64,000 nucleotides of DNA from Atopsyche davidsoni. Its lineage: Eukaryota; Arthropoda; Insecta; Trichoptera; Hydrobiosidae. The DNA is taken from contig JAILWY010000009.1 of NCBI GenBank assembly GCA_022113835.1, positions 1,897,501-1,961,500 of the forward strand, read 5' to 3'. Positions within the stretch are counted from its first letter, which is position 1; each line of letters starts with the position of its first letter. A program made the position numbers and the translations under genes. Below, one piece after another: positions 27,301 through 42,300 of the stretch. The notes beneath the pieces are model-generated. The model had not been told where the DNA came from and made no database searches. It worked only from the letters and a program-made list of their open reading frames with translations.

Positions 27301-30300
27301 TTATGCTTGGAGAAAACTGTAGCCTGATTGTACTAAACGGCATGCTCATAAACAGAAGTCGTCAATTGGCGATGAAGTTTGACCGTGAGACTGGAAGTGA
27401 ATGAAGACGATATTGATAATGGTTCACTAATAAAAAGTAACTGGTATAAATAAATAAACCGAATTACAGCAAGTACTCTCTGTTAAAAACATTAAACTAT
27501 TGCAACAGTAGGTTTTCATAGACACATAAAAGTTTTGTTGCTTAGTTTGTAGGTATAATATATATAGGCGTCTTCATTGTTTTTCTTTACTGTCATGACT
27601 TATTTACAAGATTGACATAGCATGTAATCTAACTAGACCACGTCACTGCGAGATGAGAGCATGTCCTGGACGTACCGATGCGGCGAAGGCGACTTCAGTA
27701 GGATGAAGTAATGTATCTGAAAAAGTTCCCCCATGGCTAGCAATAAAGGGGGTGGGCGGGGTTGCTGCAATCGCCTGAGGGTATTTTTAGAACCACTCAG
27801 GGATGGCGTGAGGAAGGGAGGAGGGTGGATGTTTGCTATTTCAATCTGGAACTTTGTTATTATATTTCAGGTGTTTAGAAATTAAATTAGCACACGATAA
27901 AATTTAATTTGTGGTTGATGAAACTGACACAATTTGGTTCAAATTAATGGCGTATAATTTATCTAAAACGAATATTGTGTTCTATTATGAGTGCTTTTTT
28001 TTTAAACGTTAAATTCATATTAAAGTCGGTGGGATTTAAAAAAACCTGGTTTAAATATATTTAGCGCATTTTTTTGGATATCTGAAAATAAAAAAGGGCG
28101 CCTTGAGCTGAATGAGCGTTTGGATATACAAATATTTACCATTCAAGCACATTTAATTCAACAGGTATCAAATTAAACAGCTTTGCTCAACTGCTATAGC
28201 AGATAAATATAGCAGTCTGGCTAAAACAACGGACAGAGAAAAAGGTTTAAAGAAATTAGGATTCTGAGAAACACACCAAAGAAATCGCGTGCTCTGTTGG
28301 AATAAAATGTTTAAGTTTGTAAGGGTACCACTTTTTTTCATTGGGGTGTTTATTTTTTTAATGCCTTAATTTTATCCATTTAGAGTTAACCAAATAAAAT
28401 AAAAATATTCAACAACTAAAAGTTATTACACTTACTGTATATTGTCGTATTCAAACGTTTGCAGGTACTATGGCAAAAAAATTAAAGATTTATAGATAAT
28501 ATAGTTGGTTACATCATAAATAAGCGATATAATTTGATGAATAGCTATTAATAAATAAATTTAGAATGCTATCATGAGTAGAATACATCAACCCGCATTT
28601 AAATTGAAATCAAAATCCCATAAACGAATATTAATGTCATTATAAAGTAGACTGGATAATAGAGACACATATTTCTATGAAAAATTTCAATGCTGATACC
28701 TCATCTAAAAGCATAATGGAGCATTGGTCGTGCATGTCAACGTACTATTCACAATAGTTTCAAAGTCACAAAAGCTGGGTGTGATGAACTTTTGTCCTAA
28801 GCCTTCGACAGGTGGATTAACTGAACACTTAAATTTATCGATTATTCGAAGGTATGTTGTGTAGATTTTGTTAAAATAATCAGGAATCTGCAGTTGATAT
28901 AATCTACGCAACAAACATAACGTGCCTTAAAGAATATTCCATATTATTTTATTTAATACCTGACTGGTTTACTATCGATAAAGGCGCATGGCAACAACAG
29001 TCTCAATGTATAAGTATTTGTATTATTTTTATTATTTAAGGTACATTAGTATATGGTGCTTGTAATTTATAAAATTAGCTTTGATACAGGGGCAAGCTGT
29101 TTCTTCCCCCGTATATTTCCACTTTGCAAGAATAAAAACCTACCCAGCCATTCATCCCTCTAACGCTACTAGTGACCTGGGAATACCGAATGAGGTTTGG
29201 GTGTATTGGCCATATACTATTTATTAGACGCCATAAATAAGGGTAGAAATCCCAGCGATCCGCTAATAAATTGAACAATTCATTTTCGCTTTAAAAAGGT
29301 ACATATTTTAAACGCAAGAAACTCAAAGTTTTTATTAAATCACACTGAGAATTTTCCGTGATATTGTTTTGATAATTTCAAATATTTCAAATATGCAGCG
29401 CTGCGATAAGTAAATCACTGTGTGTATTTATTCAATGGTATACGAACCGAAAATAGCGGGCGTTTAAAGGTTTAATTAAGTTGCATTCAGCGGATTGGAT
29501 GGAACTAGCGGTGGACACGCAAAGAAAGCCTCTCATCGGAGAAAGTGGCTCGCAGTTTCTTTTATCGTACGTGGCTGGCTCTACCTTTGGATGGGGGGTG
29601 GGGGTGGGGTTAGGTTAGGCTAGGCGCACCTGTCCGGGGGTGGCTCACCTGTCCAGGGGTGGCGCACCTGTCCGGGGGCGAGCTGCGGCGAACGTGACGG
29701 CAACTAATGCCGGTCGTACGATCGTTAGAATTCAGGATGTGTGGTGGGAAATCTTACGGCAAATTGTGATGATTTTTCCCGACGGGCTTCATTTAATGTT
29801 CCGGTCTTATTTGCGCTTTATCCCGAGATAAACTCATAATAATTTTTTTTTTTTATTATTCGTATTGTTCATTTAATTATGTGAAATATTAGTTTATAAT
29901 TTATACAATCTTTAAGATATTTTTGAGTAAAATACTAGAGTGATTTTCCACATGTTCGCTTTTATTTGTGACCGGTTTCGCCAACCTTTCACGTTGGCAT
30001 TATCAAACAGAGTGAGATTTTATATAATAAGCAATTAGGTAAACAATTGTTGGAGGGAGAGGTTGTTGCAAAGAGAGAGAGTGATTGTCAGGTGTTAAGG
30101 GCTAATGTGATTTTAATGTACCTGACAAGTGGAGGATTCTATATAATTGCAATTTTTTTGTGAACAAATGTTTTTTTATTAATAGGGTAATTATCTAAAG
30201 TAGTGGCTTTGGGGTGTACACAAATAAAAACGAAGTATTTTACTCAAAAATATTAACATGGAATTCCACCAAGTACTCTCTGTCAAAAATATTGAATTTC

Positions 30301-33300
30301 TCAATCTTTTAGACGCCGAGAATCCTCTTTAATTTTCAGGTTTTTTGATAATTTTAAGTTTGCAGTTATCTGCGCGCTTCTTGCCAAAAAATGTATAAGT
30401 TTTATTAATTACCACATAAGTTTAATGTGTTAAGTGTTTTATGAAACAAAGTTTGGATACAATCATTTTCTATAATTCTTCTTGTGTTGAGTTTTTAATT
30501 TTCAATTATAACACAAACAATTTAAGTATAGAGAATCAATAAATTTCTGCGTTACGAGTATCATTTTATTTTAATAACTTTTTGTTTTAGTGAATTTTAT
30601 GTTTTAAAAGAGAACTTTGAGTAAAAATAAAATAATGTTTTAATTAAAAGTAGCGTAAATGATTGAAAATTCTTGAAGATTTGTGAGTTAAACAATAAAG
30701 CAATGACTAAAGTTAGTCAGTGCTTTGTTACTATATAAGGGCGTACAGTACAAGTTCTTGTGGTCTCAGCTAGTCTATTATGTGGGCTGAAATGAAGGGG
30801 GTAGGAATGTTGACCAAAGGGAAAGCAGGGTTCGCTCAATCAAAAACCTTCCGAGCCTAGAAACCTAATCCAAATACGCATAACGAGTCGCTAATTGTAA
30901 TTAAAAATAATTGGTTAATTTGAATTTTCTCCACATTTTAAAAGTTCTAAACTTTTTTATTTGCACTATGCAATATATTATTTTAAAAAATACAGTGGCA
31001 TCAATCTGATCAGTTCTACAACGATGTTAATATTTTACAAAAAAAAATGCTAAACTCTGCAGGCAAATGATTTTAAGTTTTGATTTAACCGGAGATACTC
31101 TACAAAAGTGTTTAATTTTAAGGAAAATACGTTTAAGGTAAAGTAGAGTGCAAAACTTTGTAATAAAAATACTCGTATTCTAGGTTTTCAGTTATTTTAT
31201 TTTTTGCGTCTAGAGCTTCAAAGCAAAATGAGTGAAATGGCATCTGCTGATGCTGCATTTTAGCTTGGCTAGTCTGTCACAGTCTGCAGGGGTGGATATA
31301 TTGTCACACGTCCTTCACGAAGGGTTCACTGTCAACACTGTAACGACACTGAGACAACTTTGGGTTATTTTCTTTCTTTTATTTATTTTCTTGCCAAAGA
31401 TAATGTTATGCATTTGAATAATATATAAATAAAAAATATTGTCAAACGTACCAAAAGAGAACAATGATTTTATTTTATCGATATGTTTGAAAAGATCATG
31501 CTTGTAAAGGTTAGCACATTCAAACATTTAAGCACAAAAAAATTTCTTTTCAATTTAAAAAAAACCGCAAAAATTTGAATTTTTTAAATACCTTTTATGA
31601 AATAGTGAGATTTGGATTTAAACCAAAATCAAATTTGTTTTTTTCATAAATAACACACAATTTTTCTTACATTCGATTGATTTTACATAAGTATTAAATT
31701 CTAACAAAATAAGTCGAATATTTTTGAGCATCTATAGAAATAATTGTAACTAAAGAATATGATATATAAGTATGACCAGGATTGGATAGTAAATGTTTAT
31801 GATTAATTTAAAAAAATACGAGATGTTTGGAAAGTAGCAGAGTTACGTCGATAATCGGGCACTTTTCTGAGCTCTTGCATTACACTCAAGCAACCATGAG
31901 AATTGATAAGACGCATAGTAGGGTGTCCCTTAAAATTCAAGTTCAATATTTTTTTACGCGTACCTTCTTAAAAGTTTAGTATTAATCCTATATTGTCTAG
32001 AAAAAAATATTAGTTCGATTTATAAACGGTAACCCGTGCCGACTTGCGATTTTAACTTGTCCATACAAGTTGCGTAAGTACTGCGCTGTGACTTGTAACT
32101 GCATGTTTTATTTGTCATTTCATACGTGATTTTTGAGATTAGTAGTGCTCCATTGTTTAGTGCGTTAACATGTCGGTGGAATTACGGAGTGATAAACAAA
32201 ATAATTTCCTTATCGGTTTGCCTAGATATCAAATAAATGGTGCAAAATTACCATCTAATCGACAAATTCCCTCGGTCCTATTTTACAATATTCGCGAGGT
32301 TAAACTGATTGTTAGTGAAAGTGCAAATCTTGTGATTAGGGAGTGCATCATATATTGGGAAAAAGCAAGAATTCCAACAAGGGCATATCCTAACTGCGTG
32401 AAGAAACTTGTTGATTTATATCATGTTTGGAGAGAGTTGCAAAAAAAATTGTAAGAAAACTCAGGTTACGTTCAAGAGCCGTGAGAACAATTTCAAAATT
32501 GATCTTGATAATTTGTTTGATATTGCACATGCTGATGCTTTTGAGAGAATGAAATTAGAGTAAGATAAATTATTTTTAATGAAACAGAGAGAGCCAGATC
32601 GACCAGGATGCTTAGGTGGTGTTGATAAAAAATTGTCGGAAAAAGAAGATAGATCTAAACAACGACGATTGGAAGAAGAGGAAAGGGTTGTAAGACAAAG
32701 ATAACCACTAGCTGCTGAAACTAGAATATCAAGGGCAGAAGCAATAAAATCTGACTTCTTTGGAAGTAATGTACCCGACGTAGTCACAGTCCATTGGGAT
32801 GGAAAACTATTACCCGGGTTAGATGTACGAAGTTCTAAAGAAGAACGCTTGCCAGTTATTGCTTCGTTTGACGATAAGGAACAGCTTCTTGCAGTGCCGA
32901 AACTAGAACATTCTTCTGAAAAACATCAAGCTAAGGCTGTCTCAACAGCTCTCTTTGACTAGAACCTTCACGATAAAGTACAAATAATGTGCTGCGACAC
33001 AACAGCTTCCAATACTGGCCGTTTCAATGGAGCTTGTGCTATTTTGGAGCAAACTTTAGGAAGAGAATTGCTGCTTTTCGCCTGTCGTCATCATGTTTAT
33101 GAATTGGTCCTAAAAGCTGTCTTTGAAAGCAAAATTAAGCAAATTACTAGTAGCCCAGATATTCCAATGTTTAAAAAGTTCAGAGAAAATTGGAAAAACA
33201 TCGACGCTAGTAACATTGAACCATCTCTTCATTTCGTAAAACAACGTGTTGCCGAGACAGACATTCAAGCTTTGTTAATATTTTATAAGGCAGAATTAGA

Positions 33301-36300
33301 CAAAGGTTATGTAAGAGATGACTACCGCGAATTGGTCGAACTGTGCGTAATATTTTTGGGAGGAGACACAGAGGAAAAATTAAAACTAAGGCCCCCCGGA
33401 GCAATGCATCAGGCTCGCTGGATGGCGAGAGCGATCTATTCTTTAAAAATATGTTCACTTCAGTCACAATGCAGAATAACTGCGAAGGACAAAAAGGCTC
33501 TACAAGATGGTTTCTTATTTGTCGTGATATTGTATGTTAAACCTTGGCTCGAATGTACAGTGGCGATCAAAGCACCTAACCAAGATTTGCGCTTCTTGAA
33601 GATGTTAAAAGAGTACGAAAAAGTTGACGCAACAATTTCTAATGCTTCTATAAGCATGTTTAGCCATCACTTGTGGTATTTATGTGAAGAGACAGTTATT
33701 CTATCACTGTTTGATGATGAAGTTGATAACCAAACTAAAAAGAAAATGATTGCCAACTTCAACCGGGACAAAACCTCAGATTTTAGCAAACGCTATGACC
33801 CGTCAAAGGAAGAACTGCCCCAAAGGTTGTTTGGTAAGTTTAATTGACTTTTTGTGATATATTTAAATTGTTGTAGATTTATTTGTTATTTATCTTATTT
33901 TCCTTTTTTTTCCAGGCAAAACACTGGATAATTTCGTATCGGAAAAGAGCAAACAATTTTTATCACGACTGCAGATCGACGACAGTTTTCTAAAGGAAGA
34001 TGTATCTTCCTGGAATAATAATGCTGCTTTTCTGGAAGCTAAAAGAAAAATAAGTTATTTGAGAGTTGTGAATGATACTGCTGAAAGGGCTGTTAAAATG
34101 ATGCAAGATTTTAACGGACTTATCACGGCTGAAGAAGAACAAAAACAGTTCTTGCTGCGCTGTGTCCAGGAACATAGAAAATTGTATCCGGACTGTAAAA
34201 AAACAACTCTAAAAAAAAGTTACCCTGGCTGATTGTTATTACTTTATGTTTTTGATTAAAGATTAATGTTCATCTAATTGAATTTTTACTTATATTTACT
34301 TAATTTATTGCATTTATAATGATTTTATACCAGACCGAAATATCAAGACAAAACACGTTTTTTACTAAACTTTGAAGCTCGGTCGGCACTGGTTGCAATT
34401 ATGCTAGAAAGATGAAATTTTATATTTAAGACTCTTATAGCATTACTAAAAAAAGTAGAGGGTACCCATTTCGAAATTTGAAAAAAAAAATTTTTTGGTC
34501 ATATAAGGGACACCCTAACGCATAGCTGACAGCTTTGTTACCACTTTCAGGTCTTGAAGCGTGAGGATGTTGGTTTGGAAAATCATCTGAAAGATTTACA
34601 GGTTTTTGCTTCGGTAAAAACAATACCGAGGCAGCAACCTACATTCAACTTTATTATAATATATTATAAAAAAAAATCTCTTAGAAGTAAAGTGAGTTTC
34701 AAATATACCATGAGGGATTATCATCTCTTATAAGTGGCCTAGGAATTCTCGATTTAAAAAAGAAAATATAATATTTATCGTTGATGTATTATTTTACGGC
34801 TGCTGCGTATATTTTTAGTTAACGGCTGCGCCTTTTGAGATCCAATTAGAATTAAATTAAATGAATAACCCGGCTTTATTTTTGCTGGCAATACTAATTA
34901 CGGAACCGCGCGAACGAGCCGGCAGGAGAGTTTTTATTTAAAAACATGATTATTCGAATTATGAAAGGGCAGAGAACGTGCGAGGGAGACGGAAGGGGGT
35001 GAAGGAGAAGGGATGAAGGGGTGAAGAGGTGAAGAGGTGAAGGAAGAGGGGAGGGAGGGGCGTTTTTTGCTTCCGCATAAATGAGGAATTCCCGTTGACA
35101 GAACGTTACGAAGTGAATGAAAAAGGTTAAATAATTAACTCCTTTTGCTTCATTAGCAGAACCTTTTCAAGATTATCAAAACTGTAATTTTAAATATTTT
35201 TTCAAAATGAATTTAAAAGTACATGTGATAAAAAATATGTTCTTTTTTTCACGGGTTTGTTTTTTGTATTAAAGGTTTTCACGAGTTTTTGATATTTTTT
35301 TGGTACTACCAAAATCAAATATTATATCGCCATGTTTACTTTTAAATCTCTTTGTGAGGTATTACAGTTTATTTTACGGAAATAACCTTTATATGGGGCA
35401 GTGTAAATCCACTTCCATGTCTCTTTTTATGCAGTTAAAATATTCAAAAAGTCTATTTTGGTATAATAATTATAATAATACGTCAGAAAATATTCAAATA
35501 ATATAGAAATATTTAATAAAAAATAATACTGTGTTTTTGGGTTAGGTTAGGTCCCAGTTCCCAAATGCCATATTATAGGTTTTGAATTGATTTAACGTAA
35601 AATAATTATAAATAGATTACAGGCAGTTACGCTCGAATTTTTATAAACAACTACTGTGTCCCCTGAAATCAACTTCGAATCTTTAAAGAAAGCTCCAGTC
35701 TCGGGACTGAAACGTCAGAGCTTTAATACAGCAAAAAAAAAACACTTGTACATTGTTTAAGTGAATATTTAAACTGCAGCAAACATACGGATTGCACTAA
35801 AGCAGTGCTTCTCAAAATAGTCCCTGGGATCATTCAGGAGGTCCCTTGAAAATTAAAATCGATTTGGGAGTCCCTGAACAACGTCCGGGGGTCCGCGCAA
35901 GGTTTAATATAAAATAAAAAAAATGTGACACATTTTTATTAATATGGAAGTTAAAACTAACAATAAATACATTATTAGCGATTTTTACGTCCTAAGTAAA
36001 ATATAAATATAGACAAGTGCATAAAATACAAGTAATAACAGGCATTGCGGTGAGTCAGGTAGGTTTATATAGGAACGCAATAGAGTCGATACTTGCACTA
36101 ACTAGTCTATAATATGAATTTATGTAGTTTTTCACCCAGGGGCCGTAAACAAGTTTTGACTATTAAAGGGGGTCCGTGGGCAAGTTTTGACTTTGAAAAA
36201 GGGTCCGTGGGCCAAAAGAGTTTGAGAGCCACTGCACTAAAGAAAGAGACAATGACGAATGAAACCTCAAACGTACAGTCAGCTAAATTATCATGCAATC

Positions 36301-39300
36301 TGCAAATACGGCGCTATCATTACAGCTGGAGGCGATGTCTTGGCTGCTCAGCCCGCCTGTAAGCTTACGAGGAAAGGGAAACAAATGACGGCGATCATAA
36401 ACCTCCTCGCACCCCTCGTATTTCTCAACCCTCTCCTACTTGTTGCAGCTGCACAACCAGGCCAGGGCGTGAACAGATTATGCCGTTTGTCTGGACTGAT
36501 ACAGTGTAAACGCAAAATCTCAAAGTTTCGTGTGTGATTTACATATAATCGTATTTAACAAAAAAAAATATTTTATATTATTTATAATGCTGTACGTGTC
36601 AATCGTACGCAGGTTTCTGTAACATTCCTGTTTTAGAGCCTTTTGTTGTATAAATCTCTTTACTTCACAAGCATGACGATTCAAAGGAAAATTTTACAAG
36701 GTGCTCTTTTAAAGTTTTATTGTTCCCAGCCTCCGCGTTTGCTTGGCACGTGTCCTGAAAAGACCACAGAAAACCCGCAGATTCTATCTACCCCTATTTG
36801 TAAGCTGAAAATTCAGTGGAGAAAGCAATTATTTGACTCATCAAATGTTCCTAACGTATTGAGTCTTCGTGTAGCGTTAATTGTCTATATTTCTTGTGAT
36901 ATTTCTTATATATCGAAGAGTGAGCCAAATTAATGAAATACCTTTAAAATAATGACTTTCATGAAATTATGAGAAAATAAAAATTGAATTTTTTTTTTGT
37001 CCACTGTCTAAAACGAGTGAAATTCGACATCGATGATTTTTCTCGTCCTTACATGAGTAAATAAATTTCTCAAAAATATACTGTGCACGTAGTAATCCTT
37101 TTAAGTAATAAATGTAGATATAATAAATATTTTATAAAAATAATTAAAACGTACTTATCGGACCGCCTTCGTATATAAATATATATTTTAAAAAAATTAC
37201 ATTTGTGTATCAATATTATTATTATAAAATTCGTATGTTTCATGGGTAATATTAAAAAAAGCCGGTTTTCTGTAAAATAAATGCAAATTCCAGCAAAGCG
37301 ACGGTTTATGAAAAATATTCTGAGCTCATTTGACAGACGTCAACAGATTTGAGTGCCGGCGGAGAAAGTTCAAGTCAGAATATCATTTGAAAAAAGCCTC
37401 CATTCGTAAGCTCGCCACGTCTCCTAAATTTAAAAGTTTACCTTTTAGGTGAAAAAAACTTTCTGTTTATCCGATAGATTAGACCCTACGTAGGAACTTA
37501 GATATTAACTTTACCTCGGAGAACCTTTTGGGTGGTTTTTTGTACATTTATTATTTCATCCAACTCTTTTAATATATGAGGTATCTTTTTGTATATTTTT
37601 TCTGCTTTTGTCATTTTTCTTTCACCTTTTTACTGACCCAGAACATGGCTTCGCAAGCTCTTTAGTGTATGTTTTATTAAACACTGAACTCATCTACCAT
37701 TCTCATCATATGAACGATTGATCGCTGCAAAGATGAAAAATATTTTTAAATAATTCAATCGCTTTAACTTATATAATAAATATATCTTTTAATTCAAAAA
37801 AAATATTTAGATGTTTAAAATATCATTATATCAAAAAAATGTCGTCACTTTCGTAAGGCCTTTTTGTATTTCTATATAATTTCACAAACTAAGAACTTTA
37901 AATTGTTGTTTTTTTACACACATCTTACGTTAGAAAATTATATAAAATTTACGTTATTTTCTAACTAAATTTTTAATGTAAAAAGCGTAAATCAAATGAA
38001 ACATATTAAATCAATGTGAAGATATAAATAAAAAGTTACTTATTTCATTATATTAATGGATCTTCACCATGCAAATGCCTTGTCCCTCAACAACAGAAAC
38101 ATATTTCGTTTTAGTAAAATAATTTTTAAGCGAATTCCCAATTTTACTATGTTATCAATTTGTGTGTTCCATTCAATCAAGTTATTTTTGTCCTATTTAT
38201 TTTGTAATATTCAACCGACGCAGATATTTGTGTTTTTCCGTCTCCTCCAGGTGCAAACCGTGAAATTGAATTTATATACAATGATCTCTTATTATAAATA
38301 AAATAAGTTTTATAACTTAAATTATATTTATAATACGTATATTCCATAAAAAAAACCTAATTGAATACGTTTAAAGAATATTAAAACTTCATGCATACGC
38401 TTGACAAAATATTTAATAGTAAAGAAAATTATACTTAAAAAGAACACAGTAATGATAACGTTTGTATCTTAATATTATTTTAAAAATAATAAACCACTTA
38501 CGTTCTAATTATTAATTTTGTTTAAGTAGTTATTTTATTTATAAATGTGGTTAAATGTTAAAAGGTGAAGTAAACAGTGCTCATGGTATTGAATTTTTAC
38601 ATTTTTAGACACGATAATCTACGCATTACCTGTAACCTCATAAAGTTTAAATATATACTCGACTGCAAAAATAAAATATATCTAAAAATAAACAGCTGTT
38701 ATTGTAAAACCATTGTTTCGCCTTTTTTAATTTGAAACAATCGTTTATAGCGTTTTTTAATAATTAATATTTTAAAATATGAATTTAAAGAAAACAGCAC
38801 TTTTTGAATAATATTTCTCTATGGTAAAACCTTAACCTCGATTTTTTCATATAAAATATAAAATAAATTAAAAAAATATTTCACTACATAGTCCACTCCA
38901 TGTGCAATACGTTTTGCTGTGGCAATAATATATTATTTACAACCAAAACAACCTCACAAAGGATTTCTAAGACCGCCCTGTTATTCGAGAGTCGTCTGGC
39001 TTCAGCACAGTGGATTTTTCTGCCCCGAGCTGAGGGGATGTGACTCTAAAGACTATTTTATTTGCCATAAAGCTGATAGTACAAGCGAACCTCACAAGAA
39101 GCTGAGCCAAGCTGTTTTTTGCCTGCATATTGCAGTTTTGCATATCTCCACTGAAGGCTGTGTTTTTTTTTTTTTTTGACTACCAACATGATGCTCTTGT
39201 TCGTAATCACAATATGCAACTTTGATTCATAAGAATACTTTTGAGAAATTCAGAAATAAATACAGTTATACTGGCTGAATTCATACGTTTTAAATATAAA

Positions 39301-42300
39301 GAATACACAAATTAATTTATTTTTAAAATGTTAAACATATATTTTTTTCCTTTATTCAGCATTTCAATTCGATTTTCGTGAGTAAGTAGGCTTTGAAAAG
39401 ACAAGACCTTAAGTTGAATTTCCTAAGAATTCATACAAAAAAAAGTCAATTTTATATGAAATCTTTTACAGCAAAAATTATAAAAAGGTAGAAATTGTAA
39501 TTTCTAGAGATTCTATGAATAATTGTATTATATTTATGCCAAAAATAATCTTCTTTGCATTTTGTTCACAATTACACAAAAATTCACCACCGCTTAAAAA
39601 AAAATTCATGGTTACCGATTGTGATTACGAACAGTTATTTTTAATAAAGTGCATTGCAATAAAGTTTTATGGTGCAAAGTGCATTTTTTTTTTATTGTGC
39701 TGAGTAAAAAATATATAAAACTGGGTCATAATATTTATGACAATAATATATTTACAAAATCGATAAACATTTTAACACAGCAATAGTGGGGCATACGGAC
39801 ACTCCCTACACGTTTAGTATAACAGTAAGGTTAACGTGCCCAATGAAAGAGGACTCCCCTGTCATTTAGACGTTTTATGATTGATAGTAAAAATTACGAC
39901 CAAGCTATGTGGCATACATCTCACGGTCATGAAAAAATAGGGTGATCCCTTCAGGTGAACGTACAAGAATTTTTTATTTTAAAATATTCTCATTTGTGCT
40001 TTGATGTATTTTAAAGAAACATTTTTTTTACTGGGCACTTATTGTCTGCAAACTGTTTTATGCATTTGAAAAGCGTGTTGTATAGTAAGGTTAAAAATTA
40101 TAACGATTTGTTATTATCTATAAATTGATTTTTCTTCTGAATAGAGATTTCTACTGTAAAAATAAGATTTTCTTTAAGATGGGTATTTACAGGTTCAAAT
40201 ATAAATTAATTAGAAAATCATCATATCGAAATGACTCAATATTATATAGGCTCATTTTTTTTACATTACATTACTTTGTTAAACACTTGACGAAATCACA
40301 TATTGAAAAATAAAATTCGCTTTTTCAAATGTGAATCAAAAACCTAAAAAATATTTATTTTCACAGTAAACCGGAACTGGCGAAAAACTCGAATTTATTA
40401 GATTTTTAATAATAATAATAAACGTGGGTGTAATTTATTTTTATACTTTTTTAATATAAAAACGGATATTTTTCTGTATTTTTCAGTTTTTCAAGTTCAA
40501 GGTATAAATCTGAGTAATAAAGGATACTCATGAAACATGAAATTGCCTTATTAAATAAGGAAGCGAGTCTGTCTATAAATTTATTCAAAAATAGCGCCCG
40601 GAAAGCCTTCTCCCTCTTGTGTACAGTATTGCTAACAGAAGTATAAATTTATGGGCCAATTTTGTAAAGGTTTATGGCAGGGAATTAATAGTCTCGTTAC
40701 AGAGTAATTCTTGCATTAAAAATAAAGCTTTCAATGAATTGACTTGAAGTAGAGAAGTTTGGCATTTCTCAAAGAGACATTTTATTTTTAACAATTAAAT
40801 CCAATTTGTTTAATGAGATACACAAAAAAATTAATAATTATATAGTTATACAATAACAAAGTAAATGATTGACACATGAAACCACAAAAAAAACTTTCGA
40901 TTTTTGTAAATTCATGTGTGTAACAATTTTCAGGTCATTGTATGTGCAAGTCGATAACTGAAATATTAAAAATACACTAAAGCTTTATGGATGGTATATG
41001 CAGATTTTTAATAATATTAAAAACAAAGTCATTGAATTAATAAGACATTTGATTAAATATAAGAAAAGATGTTGCTGAAATTGAGGTAAAAGTTATATAT
41101 TTTTATCTTATGTTACTTGTAAGACTTAAGGTAAGGTCAGAGGTGGTTCTCAAATAAAACAAAGCCCATAGATCTTTTTCAAATTAAGAAACGCGCTGAA
41201 GGAAGCGAATTCTCGCCTTTGTAGGCAACTGAACGCAAAACAAGCAGCCCAACAATTAATTGAGTTCAGAAGGGATGAAGTAGGGCTGGTTAACTAAAGA
41301 CCAAGGGATGAAAGTGATTCCGAATTTGCAACGGATTCTGCACGAGCCGGGGATAAAACTCCAAAAAAAAAAACTCTTCGAAGTATCGGAAAAAAACAAT
41401 CGCTACTTTTTCACCTCGATTTTAAAATTTTGCAAAGATCCCTTTTGATATTGAGCCTTGGGAGTTTTTATGAAGTGGGAAGATAACAATTTAATTAAAG
41501 AAGTTAGGTCTTTCTCAAGAGTTTTTTTTTTTTTTGAAACGATAAAATTAAAAGGCATCAGTTTTTCAGGTGTAAACTCACTTTAAATTAGGTATTATTT
41601 TTGTTAAAAAAATACTCTTAAAGAATAAAACATTATTTAATCAGAAAAAATGTATTTAAGATTGATAAATGTTCAATGAATTAAATATCTGTTTTTCTTT
41701 GGTTCGTTTTTCAATGATTATTTTTTAAATCTTCTCGGAGTTGTAATAATTGGTAAATAAATCATAAATATTTAATATATAAAAAAATTCACGAAAAGTT
41801 GATTAAATTTGATATTCTCTATATTTAAGAGCATATAAAAAACCAAAAGTCTTTCATATGAATTTATGTGAGCGATTATGGCTTTAAAAAGCTTAAGTGG
41901 TTTTTAATCTCCTAGTCTTCTTACTTTTGTGATAACAACAGGTACATAAAAAATATATAAGTACTATTAGATAAACGTCAAGTTTGCAATAAATATACCC
42001 ATTATTAAAAAGAGTCTAAAATATTACATTTTTAATCAGCCACAAACAAAGAAAACGTAAAATACCGAGTGGTATAAAACGAAATATATATCTTCAATGA
42101 AAGGATGATTTATTTTAAAAACTTTTCCTGCTCAAAATAGAATAATGACAGTAAATTAACTTCGTTAAGACGACCCCTATAACCCAGATCGGATTCTACA
42201 ATTAAGATTTAAGAATCCCCATAAAAAAACTGTAAAAACACATTTATTCAATCTTCTTAATACAAGAAACAACCTTGGGAAGAGTAACGCAAATCGGATT

